Source: Kitasatospora aureofaciens
GTDB taxonomy: Bacteria; Actinomycetota; Actinomycetes; Streptomycetales; Streptomycetaceae
Length of the DNA stretch: 64,000 nt
Reading direction: 5' to 3'
Assembly (NCBI RefSeq): GCF_001188955.3
Contig: NZ_JPRF03000001.1
Coordinates: 1 to 64,000 of the forward strand
Position 1 is the stretch's first letter. Each line of letters starts with the position of its first letter. The notes below the pieces were generated by a model that saw only the letters and a program-made list of their open reading frames with translations, was not told the origin of the DNA and ran no database searches. The position numbers were made by a program, and so were the translations under genes. Of this stretch, positions 36,788-44,978 are shown in pieces.

Positions 36788-37582
36788 ATGCACCCCTTCC
36801 TCGACCACCCGGGGCCGCTGGCCTTCGCGCACCGGGGTGGTGAACTCGGGCATCCGGAGAACTCGCTGGCCGCCTTCGAGGCCGCCGTGGCTCTCGGGTA
36901 CCGGTACCTGGAGACGGATGTGCACGCCACCGCGGACGGTGTGCTGGTGGCTTTCCACGACTCCCGGCTCGACCGGGTGACCGACCGTCGAGGGGCGCTC
37001 GCCGAGCTGCCGTGGCAGGAGGTCAGGCGCGCCCGGATCGGGGGTACGGAGCCGGTGCCGCTGCTGGAGGACCTGCTCGGCGCGTTCCCCGGGGTCCGCT
37101 TCAACGTGGACGTGAAGGCGGCGCCGGCCGTCGGGCCGCTGGTCGAGGCGATCCGCCGGACCGACGCCTGGGACCGGGTCTGCGTCGGCGGCTTCTCCGA
37201 CAGCCGGCTGGCCGCCGTCCGCGCCGCCGCCGGTCCCCGGCTGGCCACCTCGCTGGGCCCGCGCGAGGTGGCCCGGCTGCGGCTGCGCTCGCTGGCCGGG
37301 CCGTTGCTGCCGGGGCGCGGGGCGCCGTTCGCCGGGGTGTGCGCGCAGGTGCCGGAGCGGCACAAGGGGGTGCGGGTGGTCGACCGGGCCTTCGTCCGGG
37401 CCGCCCACCGGCTCGGACTGCAGGTCCACGTGTGGACTGTGGACGATCCCACACGGATCAGGGCTCTCCTCGACCTCGGTGTGGATGGCATCATGGCGGA
37501 TCGCATCGACGTCCTGCGGGACGTCCTCGGCGAGCGCGGCTGCTGGACGGACGGCAGCACCGGCTCCAGCACGGTGAAATAG
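36788..37582 (+). CDS. Glycerophosphodiester phosphodiesterase
   Basis: A 264-residue cytoplasmic GDPD. It cleaves glycerophosphodiesters to glycerol-3-phosphate and an alcohol. The motifs AHRGG with PENSLAAF, ETDVHATADGVLVAFHD and the late VHVWTVDD are complete and hold the general acid/base histidines and metal-binding acids. There is no signal peptide, so it acts on imported substrate. It is followed seven bases later by a UMF1-type MFS gene, and an Ugp-like importer lies 22 kb away. Confidence 0.92.
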   Translation: MHPFLDHPGPLAFAHRGGELGHPENSLAAFEAAVALGYRYLETDVHATADGVLVAFHDSRLDRVTDRRGALAELPWQEVRRARIGGTEPVPLLEDLLGAFPGVRFNVDVKAAPAVGPLVEAIRRTDAWDRVCVGGFSDSRLAAVRAAAGPRLATSLGPREVARLRLRSLAGPLLPGRGAPFAGVCAQVPERHKGVRVVDRAFVRAAHRLGLQVHVWTVDDPTRIRALLDLGVDGIMADRIDVLRDVLGERGCWTDGSTGSSTVK

Positions 37583-37589
37583 GAGCCCC

Positions 37590-38981
37590 ATGAGCACCAC
37601 GGACCACTTGCCGGACGACGTCTCGTCGCCCCCGGCGTCCGCCGGCGAAGGCCGGGACCTGCGCCGGATGCAGTTCGGCTGGTACATCAACGACTGGGCC
37701 AACGCCGCCTTCTCGGCCACCGTCCTGACGGTGTTCCTCGGGCCGTACCTGACCGAGGTGGCGAAGAACGCCGCCGACGCGTCCGGCAACGTGCATCCGC
37801 TGGGCCTGACGATCCGTGCCGGATCGTTCTTCCCGTACACGGTCTCCTTCTCGGTGCTGATCTCGGTCGCGGTGATGCTGCTGACCGGCACGGTCGCCGA
37901 CCGTACCGGGCGGCACAAGGAGCTGATGTGCGGCTTCGCCTACGTCGGCGCGCTCGCCACCATGGGGATGTTCCTCCTGCACGGCGACCGCTACCTGCTC
38001 GGCGGCGCGCTGCTGGTGGTCGCCAACATCGCGTACGCGGTGTCCGTGGCGCTCTCCTACGCCTACCTCCCGGGCCTGGCCGCCCCCGACGAGCGCGACG
38101 CGGTCTCCTCCAAGGGCTGGGCCTACGGCTACGCGGGCGGCGGACTGCTGCTGATCGCCAACCTGGCACTGTTCCAGGGCCACGACGCGCTCGGCCTGTC
38201 CTCCGGCACCGCCGTGCGGATCTGCCTGGTCTCGGCCGGCCTGTGGTGGGCGCTGTTCACGATCGTCCCGATGCTGCGGCTGCCCTCCCGGGCCGGCGTC
38301 GTCCGCGAGCGCACCGCGGCCGCCGCCGACCGGCCCGCCGCCGGCAGCCTGCGCGAACTCGGCCGCACCCTCAAGGGCATGCGCAGGCACCCGCTGACGC
38401 TGCTCTACCTGGCCGCCTTCCTCTGCTACAACGACGGCATCCAGACCGTCGTCTCGCAGGCCTCGCTGTACGGCAGCGAGGAGCTCGGGATGGAGCAGAC
38501 CTCGCTGGTCGTCGCCGTCCTGATGGTGCAGATCGTGGCGATCGGCGGCGCGCTGCTGCTCGGCCGGATCGCCCACCGCTACGGCGCCAAGAAGACCATC
38601 CTCGGCTCGCTGGTCGGCTGGGTGGTCACCCTGGCCCTGGGCTACTCCATGCCCGCCCACCAGCCCGTCTGGTTCTACGCGCTGGCCTGCATGATCGGCC
38701 TGGTGCTCGGGGGCAGCCAGGCGCTCTCCCGCTCGCTGTTCTCCCACCTCATCCCGGCGGGGCGGGAGGCCGAGTACTTCAGCGTCTACAAGGTCAGCGA
38801 CCGCGGCACCAGCTGGATGGGTCCGCTGGTCTTCGGCCTCGCCTACCAGGTCACCGGCAGCTACCGCTCGGCGATCATCTCGCTGCTGATCTTCTTCGTG
38901 ATCGGCTTCGCGGTGCTGGTGAAGGTCCCGGTGCGCCGCGCCATCGAGGCCGTCGGCAACCCGGTGCCCGAGCGGCTCTGA
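37590..38981 (+). CDS. UMF1/Atg22-like MFS transporter
   Basis: A 463-residue major facilitator of the vacuole-effluxer (Atg22/UMF1) type. The start FGWYINDWANAAFSATVLTVFLGPYL is diagnostic. The middle has YLPGLAAPDERDAVSSKGWAYGY and the second half LGGSQALSRSLFSHLIP. It has about 12 helices. In fungi Atg22 exports amino acids; the bacterial role is unknown. It lies directly after the GDPD gene, an arrangement that suggests use of glycerophosphodiester-derived products. Confidence 0.88.
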   Translation: MSTTDHLPDDVSSPPASAGEGRDLRRMQFGWYINDWANAAFSATVLTVFLGPYLTEVAKNAADASGNVHPLGLTIRAGSFFPYTVSFSVLISVAVMLLTGTVADRTGRHKELMCGFAYVGALATMGMFLLHGDRYLLGGALLVVANIAYAVSVALSYAYLPGLAAPDERDAVSSKGWAYGYAGGGLLLIANLALFQGHDALGLSSGTAVRICLVSAGLWWALFTIVPMLRLPSRAGVVRERTAAAADRPAAGSLRELGRTLKGMRRHPLTLLYLAAFLCYNDGIQTVVSQASLYGSEELGMEQTSLVVAVLMVQIVAIGGALLLGRIAHRYGAKKTILGSLVGWVVTLALGYSMPAHQPVWFYALACMIGLVLGGSQALSRSLFSHLIPAGREAEYFSVYKVSDRGTSWMGPLVFGLAYQVTGSYRSAIISLLIFFVIGFAVLVKVPVRRAIEAVGNPVPERL

Positions 38982-38991
38982 GCCGATCGGC

Positions 38992-39009
38992 GGCGGCCGG
39001 GCGGCCGCC
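38992..39009. terminator. Short hairpin after the UMF1 gene
   Basis: A perfect 7-bp G/C stem (GGCGGCC/GGCCGCC) with a GGGC loop, followed by further GGCCGCC repeats. It lies between convergent genes. Confidence 0.5.
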
Positions 39010-39066
39010 TGTACGCGCCCGGCCGCCCGTGCAGCCCGGCCGCCTGTACGCGGTCACCGTACGGGG

Positions 39067-39807
39067 TCAGAGATCGGCGACCAGCCGGCCGATGCCGTCG
39101 AGGAACTCCTCCAGCGTGCGGGCGACGAGCGTGAAGTCGCCGTCCGGGGAGGCCGTGGTCGACCTCCAGACCCGTCCGCTGTGTCCGGTCGCGAACAGGT
39201 GGCCCCCGCCGTCACTGCCGAAGACCAGCGCCAGCCGTTCGCCCCCGATGGCCGGGGTGCCGTACTCGCGGACGTGCCCCGTGACCGCCGCCGGCGAGTG
39301 GACGAAGTAGCCGTTGTCGACGTCGGGCAGGCTCGCCCGGTCGAGCTCCCCGTAGAGCGTCGCCAGATCCGGGGGGACCGGCAGCAGCTCGCCGAGCGCC
39401 CCCGCCGCCCGCAGGCTGGCGTCCGTGGCGGGGGCCAAGGCGTTCTCGCCGGGCGGGAAGCCGTACCGCGCGGCGAAGGACCGGGTGAACCCGGTCAGGG
39501 CCGTGCCGGTCCGCGCGCACCAGGCCCGCAGCCACTGCGGGTCGAGCCGGGGACCGGGCAGCGGTGTGGGGTTCCGGAGGTCCACGGTGAGGGACCGGCG
39601 CCACCTGGCCCCGGGGCGGGCGGCGCCGGGGCCGGCCTCTCCCGCCCGCTCGGCCCGCAGCTCCGCCAGCTGCCGGGCGCCCATGGCGCGCAGCCGCGCC
39701 AGGCCCTCCTCGTCGGCCTCCTCGCTGCCCGGGTAGAGGGCGATGTGCTGCGCCCCGTCCTCGTCCTGCCAGCTGTAGCCCTGGTACTGCGTCGTCGGCT
39801 CGTCCAC
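39067..39807 (-). CDS. SMI1/KNR4 (SUKH) family protein
   Basis: About 246 residues. The C-terminal half is a SUKH domain (LPPDLATLYGELDRASLPDVDNGYFVH, then RLALVFGSDGGGHLFATGHSGRVWR and a final helix EEFLDGIGRLV). The N-terminal part is a less conserved helical region. SUKH proteins include toxin-immunity factors, but no toxin is adjacent. The GTG start is chosen because GGAGG stands nine bases upstream; a longer reading adds 26 residues. Confidence 0.78.
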   Translation of the reverse strand: MDEPTTQYQGYSWQDEDGAQHIALYPGSEEADEEGLARLRAMGARQLAELRAERAGEAGPGAARPGARWRRSLTVDLRNPTPLPGPRLDPQWLRAWCARTGTALTGFTRSFAARYGFPPGENALAPATDASLRAAGALGELLPVPPDLATLYGELDRASLPDVDNGYFVHSPAAVTGHVREYGTPAIGGERLALVFGSDGGGHLFATGHSGRVWRSTTASPDGDFTLVARTLEEFLDGIGRLVADL

Positions 39808-40034
39808 CGCAGGGAACCTCCGCTCCGTGGCTGTCGGGTCGACCCACCGTAGGCGATGGGCCCGTACCGGGGGAAAGCGCTTCACTCTCCCGGGTACCGC
39901 TCGCAGGCGCGTGCGGACAGCCGCCGCAGTGGAGTGCGGGGCGGGCGGTGTTGGCCGGGGTGGAGATCGGCCGGGGGCCGACGGGGCGTCATGCTGGGCG
40001 GGCCAGTACGACCGGCCGACCGAGGGGACCGAAA

Positions 40035-40514
40035 ATGAGCACCACCGCCGCGAAGCGCTGGACCGTCAGTGCGCCGGAGGCCGGGGACCATCCGGCCTGG
40101 CGCGAGCTCTTCCGCGGGTACTGCGCGTTCTACCGGGTGCCGATGCCGGAGGAGAAGGCCGAGCTGGTGTGGTCCTGGCTCAACGACCCGGCGCACGAGC
40201 TGGAGGGGCTGCTGGCCCGCGACGCCGACGGGACACCGGTCGGGCTGGCGCACTTCCGGCCGTTCTCCCGTCCGCTGCACGGGGCGGTCGGCGGCTTCCT
40301 GGACGACCTGTTCGTCGCTCCCGAGGTGCGGGGCGGCGGGGCGGTGGACGAACTGCTGGCCCGGCTGCGGGAGATCGCCGCGGAGCGCGGGTGGAGCACC
40401 ATCCGGTGGATCACGGCGGACGACAACCACCGGGCGCGCAGCAAGTACGACCAGGTCGCCACCCGGACGATGTTCGTCACCTATGACATGGCCCCGGAGA
40501 GCACGGACTCCTGA
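40035..40514 (+). CDS. GNAT-family N-acetyltransferase
   Basis: A 159-residue GNAT enzyme. The acetyl-CoA region is FLDDLFVAPEVRGGGAVDELLARLREIAAERG, followed by the DDNHRARSKYDQVATRTMFVTYDM end strand. The consensus loop reads RGGGAV, close to the usual Q/RxxGxG/A. The substrate is unknown. The ATG is the internal one with GAGGGG upstream. It stands alone before the CAP-domain gene. Confidence 0.86.
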   Translation: MSTTAAKRWTVSAPEAGDHPAWRELFRGYCAFYRVPMPEEKAELVWSWLNDPAHELEGLLARDADGTPVGLAHFRPFSRPLHGAVGGFLDDLFVAPEVRGGGAVDELLARLREIAAERGWSTIRWITADDNHRARSKYDQVATRTMFVTYDMAPESTDS

Positions 40515-40607
40515 GGGTTCCTCGGACCCTGGAACGTCAACGTGTCGTCAACCGGGGCGCCTGACCGGTTCGCGTGATCAAGTCGCCGGACATTCGTTCG
40601 GACTTTC

Positions 40608-40640
40608 TGTTATCGGCCCTCCGCCGGGGGGTCTCCCAGG
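40608..40640 (+). promoter_or_regulatory. Shared ECF-like promoter, copy 1
   Basis: TGTTATC, 15 bases, then GGTCTCCCAGG, ending 44 bp before the CAP gene. The same two blocks with the same 15-base gap stand before the sigma-CAP fusion gene. The layout, a -35-like block and a GTCT-containing -10 block 15-16 bases apart, is that of ECF sigma promoters. Confidence 0.65.
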
Positions 40641-40684
40641 TGTCGGCACCCGACCAGCCGACCTGGACAGAAAGCAGTGGCCAC

Positions 40685-41680
40685 GTGAACAGCGACGACA
40701 GGACGACCATCGGCCCGGTGACCGGCAGCGGGGACGGCGGTCACGGCCGCCCGGGTGGCCGGGCCGCGCGGCGGGCCGCCGCCCAGCGGCACCAGGGCCG
40801 CGGCCGTCGGGGGCGCAGGCGTGGCGGCTTCGTGCCGGTGACGGCGGTCGTCGCCGCCGTGGCCGGGACCGGGCTGCTCGCCGCGCTGGCCGGGGCGGGG
40901 TACGCGGCGTTCGACGGCAAGCAGTCGGACCGGGACCTCGCCGGGCAGGCGGCCGCGGCCGACTCGCTGGTCGCCGCCGAGCTGGGGACCCACGACGGCA
41001 TCCAGGTGCCGGGCACCGGGGGAACCAACCCCTCGGGCTCCGCGCTGCCGGCCGGCAGCCCGACGGCGACCGGCCCGGCGGCCACCCCGAGCGCGACCGC
41101 CACCGAGACCGCCGGTGCGACCGCCTCGGCCTCCCCGACGGCCGCGCCCACCGCGACGGCGACCGCGAGCGCCCGGCCCACCGCCACCGCGAAGGCGAGC
41201 CCGACGGCCACCCGTACGGGCGCGAACGGCGCCGGGGCCACCGCCCAGCGGGCCGCCGCCGCCCCTGCGGCCGCCCCGGCGGGCGGCGGCCCGAACACCT
41301 CGTACGCGCAGCAGGTCGTGGACCTGGTCAACGGCGAGCGCGCCAAGGCCGGTTGCGGTCCGGTCAGCGCCGAGCCCCGGCTGGCGAGCGCGGCCCAGTC
41401 GCACAGCGACGACATGGCCGACCGCAACTACTTCGACCACGCCAGCCCCGAGGGCTACCACGCCGACCACCGGATCGAGGCCACCGGCTACCGCTGGAGC
41501 ACCTGGGGCGAGAACATAGCCCGCGGTCAGAAGGACCCGGCGGCGGTGATGGACGCCTGGATGAACAGCCCGGGCCACCGCGCGAACATCCTGAACTGCT
41601 CCTTCACGCAGCTCGGGGTGGGTGTGCGGACCGGCGCCAACGGCCCGTGGTGGACCCAGGTGTTCGCCGCCCCGGCCTGA
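40685..41680 (+). CDS. Membrane-anchored CAP/SCP-domain protein
   Basis: A 331-residue protein with a basic cytoplasmic N-terminus (1-48, RRAAAQRHQGRGRRGRRR), one membrane helix (about 49-70), a Thr/Ala/Pro-rich linker (115-200) and an extracellular CAP domain (207-329). The CAP residues are H240 in SHSDDMA, E276 in WGENIARG and H298 in SPGHRANIL, so the metal-type cavity is intact. The domain closely matches the one in the next gene. The start is a GTG. It shares a promoter element with that gene, so it is the likely target of its sigma factor. The biochemical role of bacterial CAP domains is unsettled. Confidence 0.85.
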   Translation: MNSDDRTTIGPVTGSGDGGHGRPGGRAARRAAAQRHQGRGRRGRRRGGFVPVTAVVAAVAGTGLLAALAGAGYAAFDGKQSDRDLAGQAAAADSLVAAELGTHDGIQVPGTGGTNPSGSALPAGSPTATGPAATPSATATETAGATASASPTAAPTATATASARPTATAKASPTATRTGANGAGATAQRAAAAPAAAPAGGGPNTSYAQQVVDLVNGERAKAGCGPVSAEPRLASAAQSHSDDMADRNYFDHASPEGYHADHRIEATGYRWSTWGENIARGQKDPAAVMDAWMNSPGHRANILNCSFTQLGVGVRTGANGPWWTQVFAAPA

Positions 41681-41783
41681 CCGGGCCCCGGCAGAGGTTC
41701 CGTCCGGGACCGGGCACGGTTCCGATCGGGCCCCGGCCCCGCTCCTCACACGCAGTCCGATTTTCCGATTCCGCTCACATTGT

Positions 41784-41816
41784 TGTTATCTGATCACTCC
41801 CCACAGGTCTCCCAGG
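41784..41816 (+). promoter_or_regulatory. Shared ECF-like promoter, copy 2
   Basis: TGTTATC, 15 bases, then GGTCTCCCAGG, ending 42 bp before the sigma-CAP start. Both blocks, their spacing and their distance from the gene match copy 1, while the sequence between the blocks differs. This fits autoregulation by the encoded sigma factor. Confidence 0.65.
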
Positions 41817-41858
41817 AGGCAGCGGCGGACGGAAACACGGCAAGACGGAGTGCGGACC

Positions 41859-43517
41859 ATGAACGCTGATGTGCAGAACAGGACCGGGACGACCCTGGTA
41901 CGTGCGGCGCAGGCAGGTGACCGGCAGGCCCAGGAGGCCCTGGTCGCCGCCTGGCTGCCGCTCGTCTACAACGTGGCCGGCCGCGCCCTCGGCGGCCACG
42001 CCGATGTGGACGACGTCGCCCAGGAGACCATGATCCGGGCCCTGGACGGCCTCGACGGGCTGCGCGAGCCGGAGTCCTTCCGGTCCTGGCTGGTCGCCAT
42101 CACCATGAACCAGGTCCGCCGCCGCCATGCCGCCGGACAGCAGCAGCCCACCGTCGGCGGCTTGGACGAGACCTGGGAAGTCGCCGACCCCCGGGCCGAC
42201 TTCACCGACCTCACCATCCTGCGGCTCGGCCTGTCCGGCCAGCGGCGCGAAGTGGCCGAGGCCACCCGCTGGCTGGACCCGGACGACCGCGAGCTGCTCG
42301 CTCTGTGGTGGCTGGAGGCGAGCGGTGAACTCTCCCGCGCCGAGCTGGCCGAGGCCCTGGACCTGAGCCCGCAGCACGCCGCCGTCCGCGTCCAGCGGAT
42401 GAAGAAGCAGCTGGAGGCCGGCCGGGTCGTGGTCCGCGCCCTCGGCGCCTATCCGCGCTGCCCCCAGCTCGCCGAGGTCACCGTGGGGTTCGACGGCACC
42501 CCGAACTCGGTCTGGCGCAAGCGGATCGCCCGGCACATCCGCGGCTGCGCCGGCTGCGACGGCCTCGGCCGCGACCTCTTCCCCGCCGAAGGCCTGCTGG
42601 CCGGCCTCGCCATGGTCCCGATCCCCTCGACCTCGCCCACCCTGCTGCACCTCCAGCACACCGCGGCCACCGCCGCGACGGCCGGGCACTCCGCCACCGC
42701 CGTAGGTGCGGCGGGCACGGGCCCGGGCGCGGCGGGTACCGGCACAACGGGCACAGCGGGTACTGCGGGCACAACGGGTACCGCCGGCGCCGGTTCGGGC
42801 ACGGGCTCGGGTGCGGCCACCGGTACCGCCAGCGGCTCGGGCGGGCACGGCGGTTGGGCCGGCGCAGCCGCCCGCAAGGCCGTCCTGGCGAGCGGCGCGG
42901 CCGCCGCGGTGGCGGTCACCACCCTGGCCCTGGTCTGGCCGAACCACGGCGAGCCGCCGAGCACGGCGGCACCCGAACCCAGCACCCCGGCCGCCGCGAT
43001 GGACACCCCGGCGGCCCTGCCCGCGACCCCGTCGGCCACTCCCACGCCCACCCCGACGCCCACGCCCAGCGACACCCCGACATCCACGCCCACGCCGACC
43101 GCGACCCGGTCGGCCACCGCCGCGCCGCCGCCCAACCCGGAGCGGCAGCTGGTGGACCTGGTCAACGCCGAACGCGCCAAGGCGGGTTGCGCCCCGCTGC
43201 GGATCGACCCCCGGCTGCACAGCTCCGCCCAGAAGCACGCCGACGACATGGCCGCCCGCGGCTTCTTCGACCACGTCAACCCCGACGGCGTCCGCCCGGA
43301 CGCCCGGATCACCGCGGCGGGCTACCGCTGGTCCCAGTGGGGCGAGAACCTCGACCGGGGCCCGACCACGCCGGCGGCCGTCTTCGCCCGGTGGATGGAC
43401 GGCGGCATCCACCAGTCCAACATGCTCGACTGCGGCCTCAAGGACATCGGCGTCGGCGTCGCCGCCAGTCCGGCGGGCACCCTGTGGACCCAGGACCTCG
43501 GCGCCCCGATGTCCTGA
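41859..43517 (+). CDS. Membrane-tethered ECF sigma factor fused to an extracellular CAP domain
   Basis: A 552-residue fusion. Sigma region 2 spans about 20-90 (DVDDVAQETMIRALD, ESFRSWLVAITMNQVRRRH) and region 4 about 130-190 (DRELLALWW, LSPQHAAVRVQRMKKQL). Next comes H226-x3-C230-x2-C233 with C201 upstream, the arrangement of zinc-binding anti-sigma (ZAS) domains. A Gly/Thr/Ala-rich stretch leads to one membrane helix (340-360), a Pro/Thr linker (365-425) and a CAP domain (427-549) with H460, E496 and H518 conserved. Sigma factors with fused C-terminal zinc and membrane parts are known; a CAP sensor domain is unusual. Signal-driven release by proteolysis is an inference. GGAG precedes the ATG. 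Confidence 0.9.
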   Translation: MNADVQNRTGTTLVRAAQAGDRQAQEALVAAWLPLVYNVAGRALGGHADVDDVAQETMIRALDGLDGLREPESFRSWLVAITMNQVRRRHAAGQQQPTVGGLDETWEVADPRADFTDLTILRLGLSGQRREVAEATRWLDPDDRELLALWWLEASGELSRAELAEALDLSPQHAAVRVQRMKKQLEAGRVVVRALGAYPRCPQLAEVTVGFDGTPNSVWRKRIARHIRGCAGCDGLGRDLFPAEGLLAGLAMVPIPSTSPTLLHLQHTAATAATAGHSATAVGAAGTGPGAAGTGTTGTAGTAGTTGTAGAGSGTGSGAATGTASGSGGHGGWAGAAARKAVLASGAAAAVAVTTLALVWPNHGEPPSTAAPEPSTPAAAMDTPAALPATPSATPTPTPTPTPSDTPTSTPTPTATRSATAAPPPNPERQLVDLVNAERAKAGCAPLRIDPRLHSSAQKHADDMAARGFFDHVNPDGVRPDARITAAGYRWSQWGENLDRGPTTPAAVFARWMDGGIHQSNMLDCGLKDIGVGVAASPAGTLWTQDLGAPMS

Positions 43518-43725
43518 CGCACCCCCGTCCGTCCTGACCGCCGGTGCCGGTGCCGGTGCCGGCGGCGGGCGGCGGCGCGGTCGTTTCCGGCCAACTTCTT
43601 GACGTAACCATGCCAGCTCTATTGGATCGTTCCAAGTACGGTTAGGGTCGCACCAGCTCCCCAATCCGGCGCCGCGCGGCCGTCCGTGCGGCGCCTTCCG
43701 GACCTGCCGATTGGACTGGTGTGAA

Positions 43726-44472
43726 GTGAACGGACTGCGTCACCGAATCCGCAGCCGACTCGCCTCCCTGGCCGGGGTGGTCGCCCTGCTGGCGGCCGTC
43801 CTCGCCGTCCTCGCCGTCCTCGCCGTCCTCGCCGGCGTCACCGCCGGAACGGCGAACGCCGCGCCCGCCGCCGCGCCCGCCCGCGCCGCCGTGTCGGCCC
43901 AGGCCGCGGCGGGAATCGGGTGGATCTGCAACGGAGCGCCCGTCACCCCGGGCTACGTCCTCACCAGCCACACGAACAGCGGCTGCAACGGCGCCGGCAT
44001 GTGGTGGCAGACACCCGTACGGGACGGGATCTGGACCTGCGCCACCTCCCCGATCCCGGCCGGGTACGTGCTCTCCGGCCACAACCCCACCGGCTGCGAC
44101 GGCTACGACTCCTGGTACATGCGGCTGCCCGTCGACGGCCTGTGGACCTGCGGCACCTCGCCCATCCCGCCCGGCTACGTGATCACCCAGCACGCGGGCA
44201 GCGGCATGGGCTGCGCCAACATCGACGCCTGGTTCATGCAGCGGGCCAGGGACGGCCTCTGGGTCTGCGCGGGCTCGCCGATCCCGCCCGGCTACGTGAC
44301 CACCGGCCACAACATCAACGGCTGCGGCGGCATCGGCTCCTGGTTCGAGGTGGTCGCCAGGCCCGGCCTGCTGGTCTGCCCCAACGTGCCGATCCCGCCG
44401 GGCTACCGCCTCGGCAACTACAGCGGCAGCGGCTGCAACGGCCTGGGCGGCTGGTACCTGCTTCTTAGCTGA
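43726..44472 (+). CDS. Secreted protein with five Cys-containing IPPGY repeats
   Basis: A 248-residue exported protein. The signal peptide (1-46) includes four AVL triplets made by a 9-bp DNA repeat and ends in ANA. The mature part is five tandem repeats of 35-39 residues (about 63, 101, 138, 177 and 214 onward). The unit reads GLWTCxxSPIPPGYVxTxHxxxGCxGxxSW, with two cysteines each that could form one disulfide. I do not recognise a named family; a surface or matrix-binding role is an inference. It follows the sigma-CAP gene on the same strand but has its own upstream gap with a TTGACG element. The GTG start lacks a strong ribosome-binding site. Confidence 0.78.
   Translation: MNGLRHRIRSRLASLAGVVALLAAVLAVLAVLAVLAGVTAGTANAAPAAAPARAAVSAQAAAGIGWICNGAPVTPGYVLTSHTNSGCNGAGMWWQTPVRDGIWTCATSPIPAGYVLSGHNPTGCDGYDSWYMRLPVDGLWTCGTSPIPPGYVITQHAGSGMGCANIDAWFMQRARDGLWVCAGSPIPPGYVTTGHNINGCGGIGSWFEVVARPGLLVCPNVPIPPGYRLGNYSGSGCNGLGGWYLLLS
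43795..43830 (+). repeat. Four 9-bp tandem repeats in the signal peptide
   Basis: GCCGTCCTC occurs four times head to tail and encodes Ala-Val-Leu four times in the hydrophobic core of the signal peptide. Slippage could change the core length without a frameshift. Confidence 0.8.
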
Positions 44473-44586
44473 CCGCGACTCACCCGACCGCCCCGGACCG
44501 GGTCCGGGGAGGGGAACCGCTCGACGGCCGCACCCGTCCCCTCCCCGGGCCCCTGACCCGCACCCCGTCGGCGAACCGGCCCCGGG

Positions 44587-44847
44587 TCAGGGAACCTCCG
44601 GCCCCGCCCGGGTCCGTTTTCGGCGCTCGACGCGGATGCCGGTGATCACGGCGGCGGCCAGGCTGGCCGCGATGATCGCCTCGGCCGAGAAGAACGCGAT
44701 GTGGTCGAAGAGCGAGCCGATCGGCGGCGCGCCCGGTGCCGCGTTGCGCAGACCGACCAGCGCGAACGGGGTCGCCGCCATCCAGCCGAGGGCGGGCCGC
44801 ACCAGGCCCAGCCCGGCGCGGTGCAGCACCTCCGCACCGACCATGAC
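44587..44847 (-). pseudogene. C-terminal part of a DUF4436 gene split by the insertion sequence
   Basis: This encodes the C-terminal part of a DUF4436 membrane protein: MVGAEVLHRAGLG, then ATPFALVGLRNAAPGAPPIGSL and a last helix (AEAIIAASLAAAVITGI). It joins in frame to the N-terminal part at 47120-47742 when the insertion and one copy of ATGAC are removed; the junction reads ALAV-MVGAE. The fragment begins at the element end and has no start signal of its own, so it is probably silent. Confidence 0.85.
44843..44847. repeat. Left target-site duplication ATGAC
   Basis: The five bases ATGAC flank the element on the left and recur immediately to its right, as expected from a 5-bp staggered cut at insertion. 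Confidence 0.85.
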
Positions 44848-44863
44848 CTTGTGATTTATCCAG
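44848..44863 (+). repeat. Left terminal inverted repeat
   Basis: CTTGTGATTTATCCAG, matching the inward-read right end at 15 of 16 bases. Confidence 0.88.
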
Positions 44864-44921
44864 CGGTCTCGAACAGGCGGACCTGCTGATCACTCGTCCG
44901 GGTGTTCACGGGACGCGGAAG

Positions 44922-44978
44922 CGGCCTTCGCGTGATCCTGAACTCGACCAAGAGGTGCAGGACTTGACGCGAAGGCCG
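44922..44978 (+). promoter_or_regulatory. Long-range hairpin over the transposase start
   Basis: CGGCCTTCGCGT (44922-44933) pairs exactly with ACGCGAAGGCCG (44967-44978), which ends five bases before the transposase ATG. The 3' arm contains GAAGG, the likely ribosome-binding site. Read-through RNA entering from outside would fold and hide this site, a known way for insertion sequences to limit transposase made from external promoters. Confidence 0.55.

Noticed and set aside
40685-41680. First CAP gene as a degenerate copy of the sigma fusion
   Set aside because: It has its own start, basic cytoplasmic end and membrane helix, with an intact CAP domain and no trace of sigma regions. It is a separate functional gene.
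43600-43725. Possible third copy of the sigma-CAP promoter before the repeat protein
   Set aside because: Neither TGTTATC nor GGTCTCCCAGG is present at the right spacing. A TTGACG-type promoter fits better.
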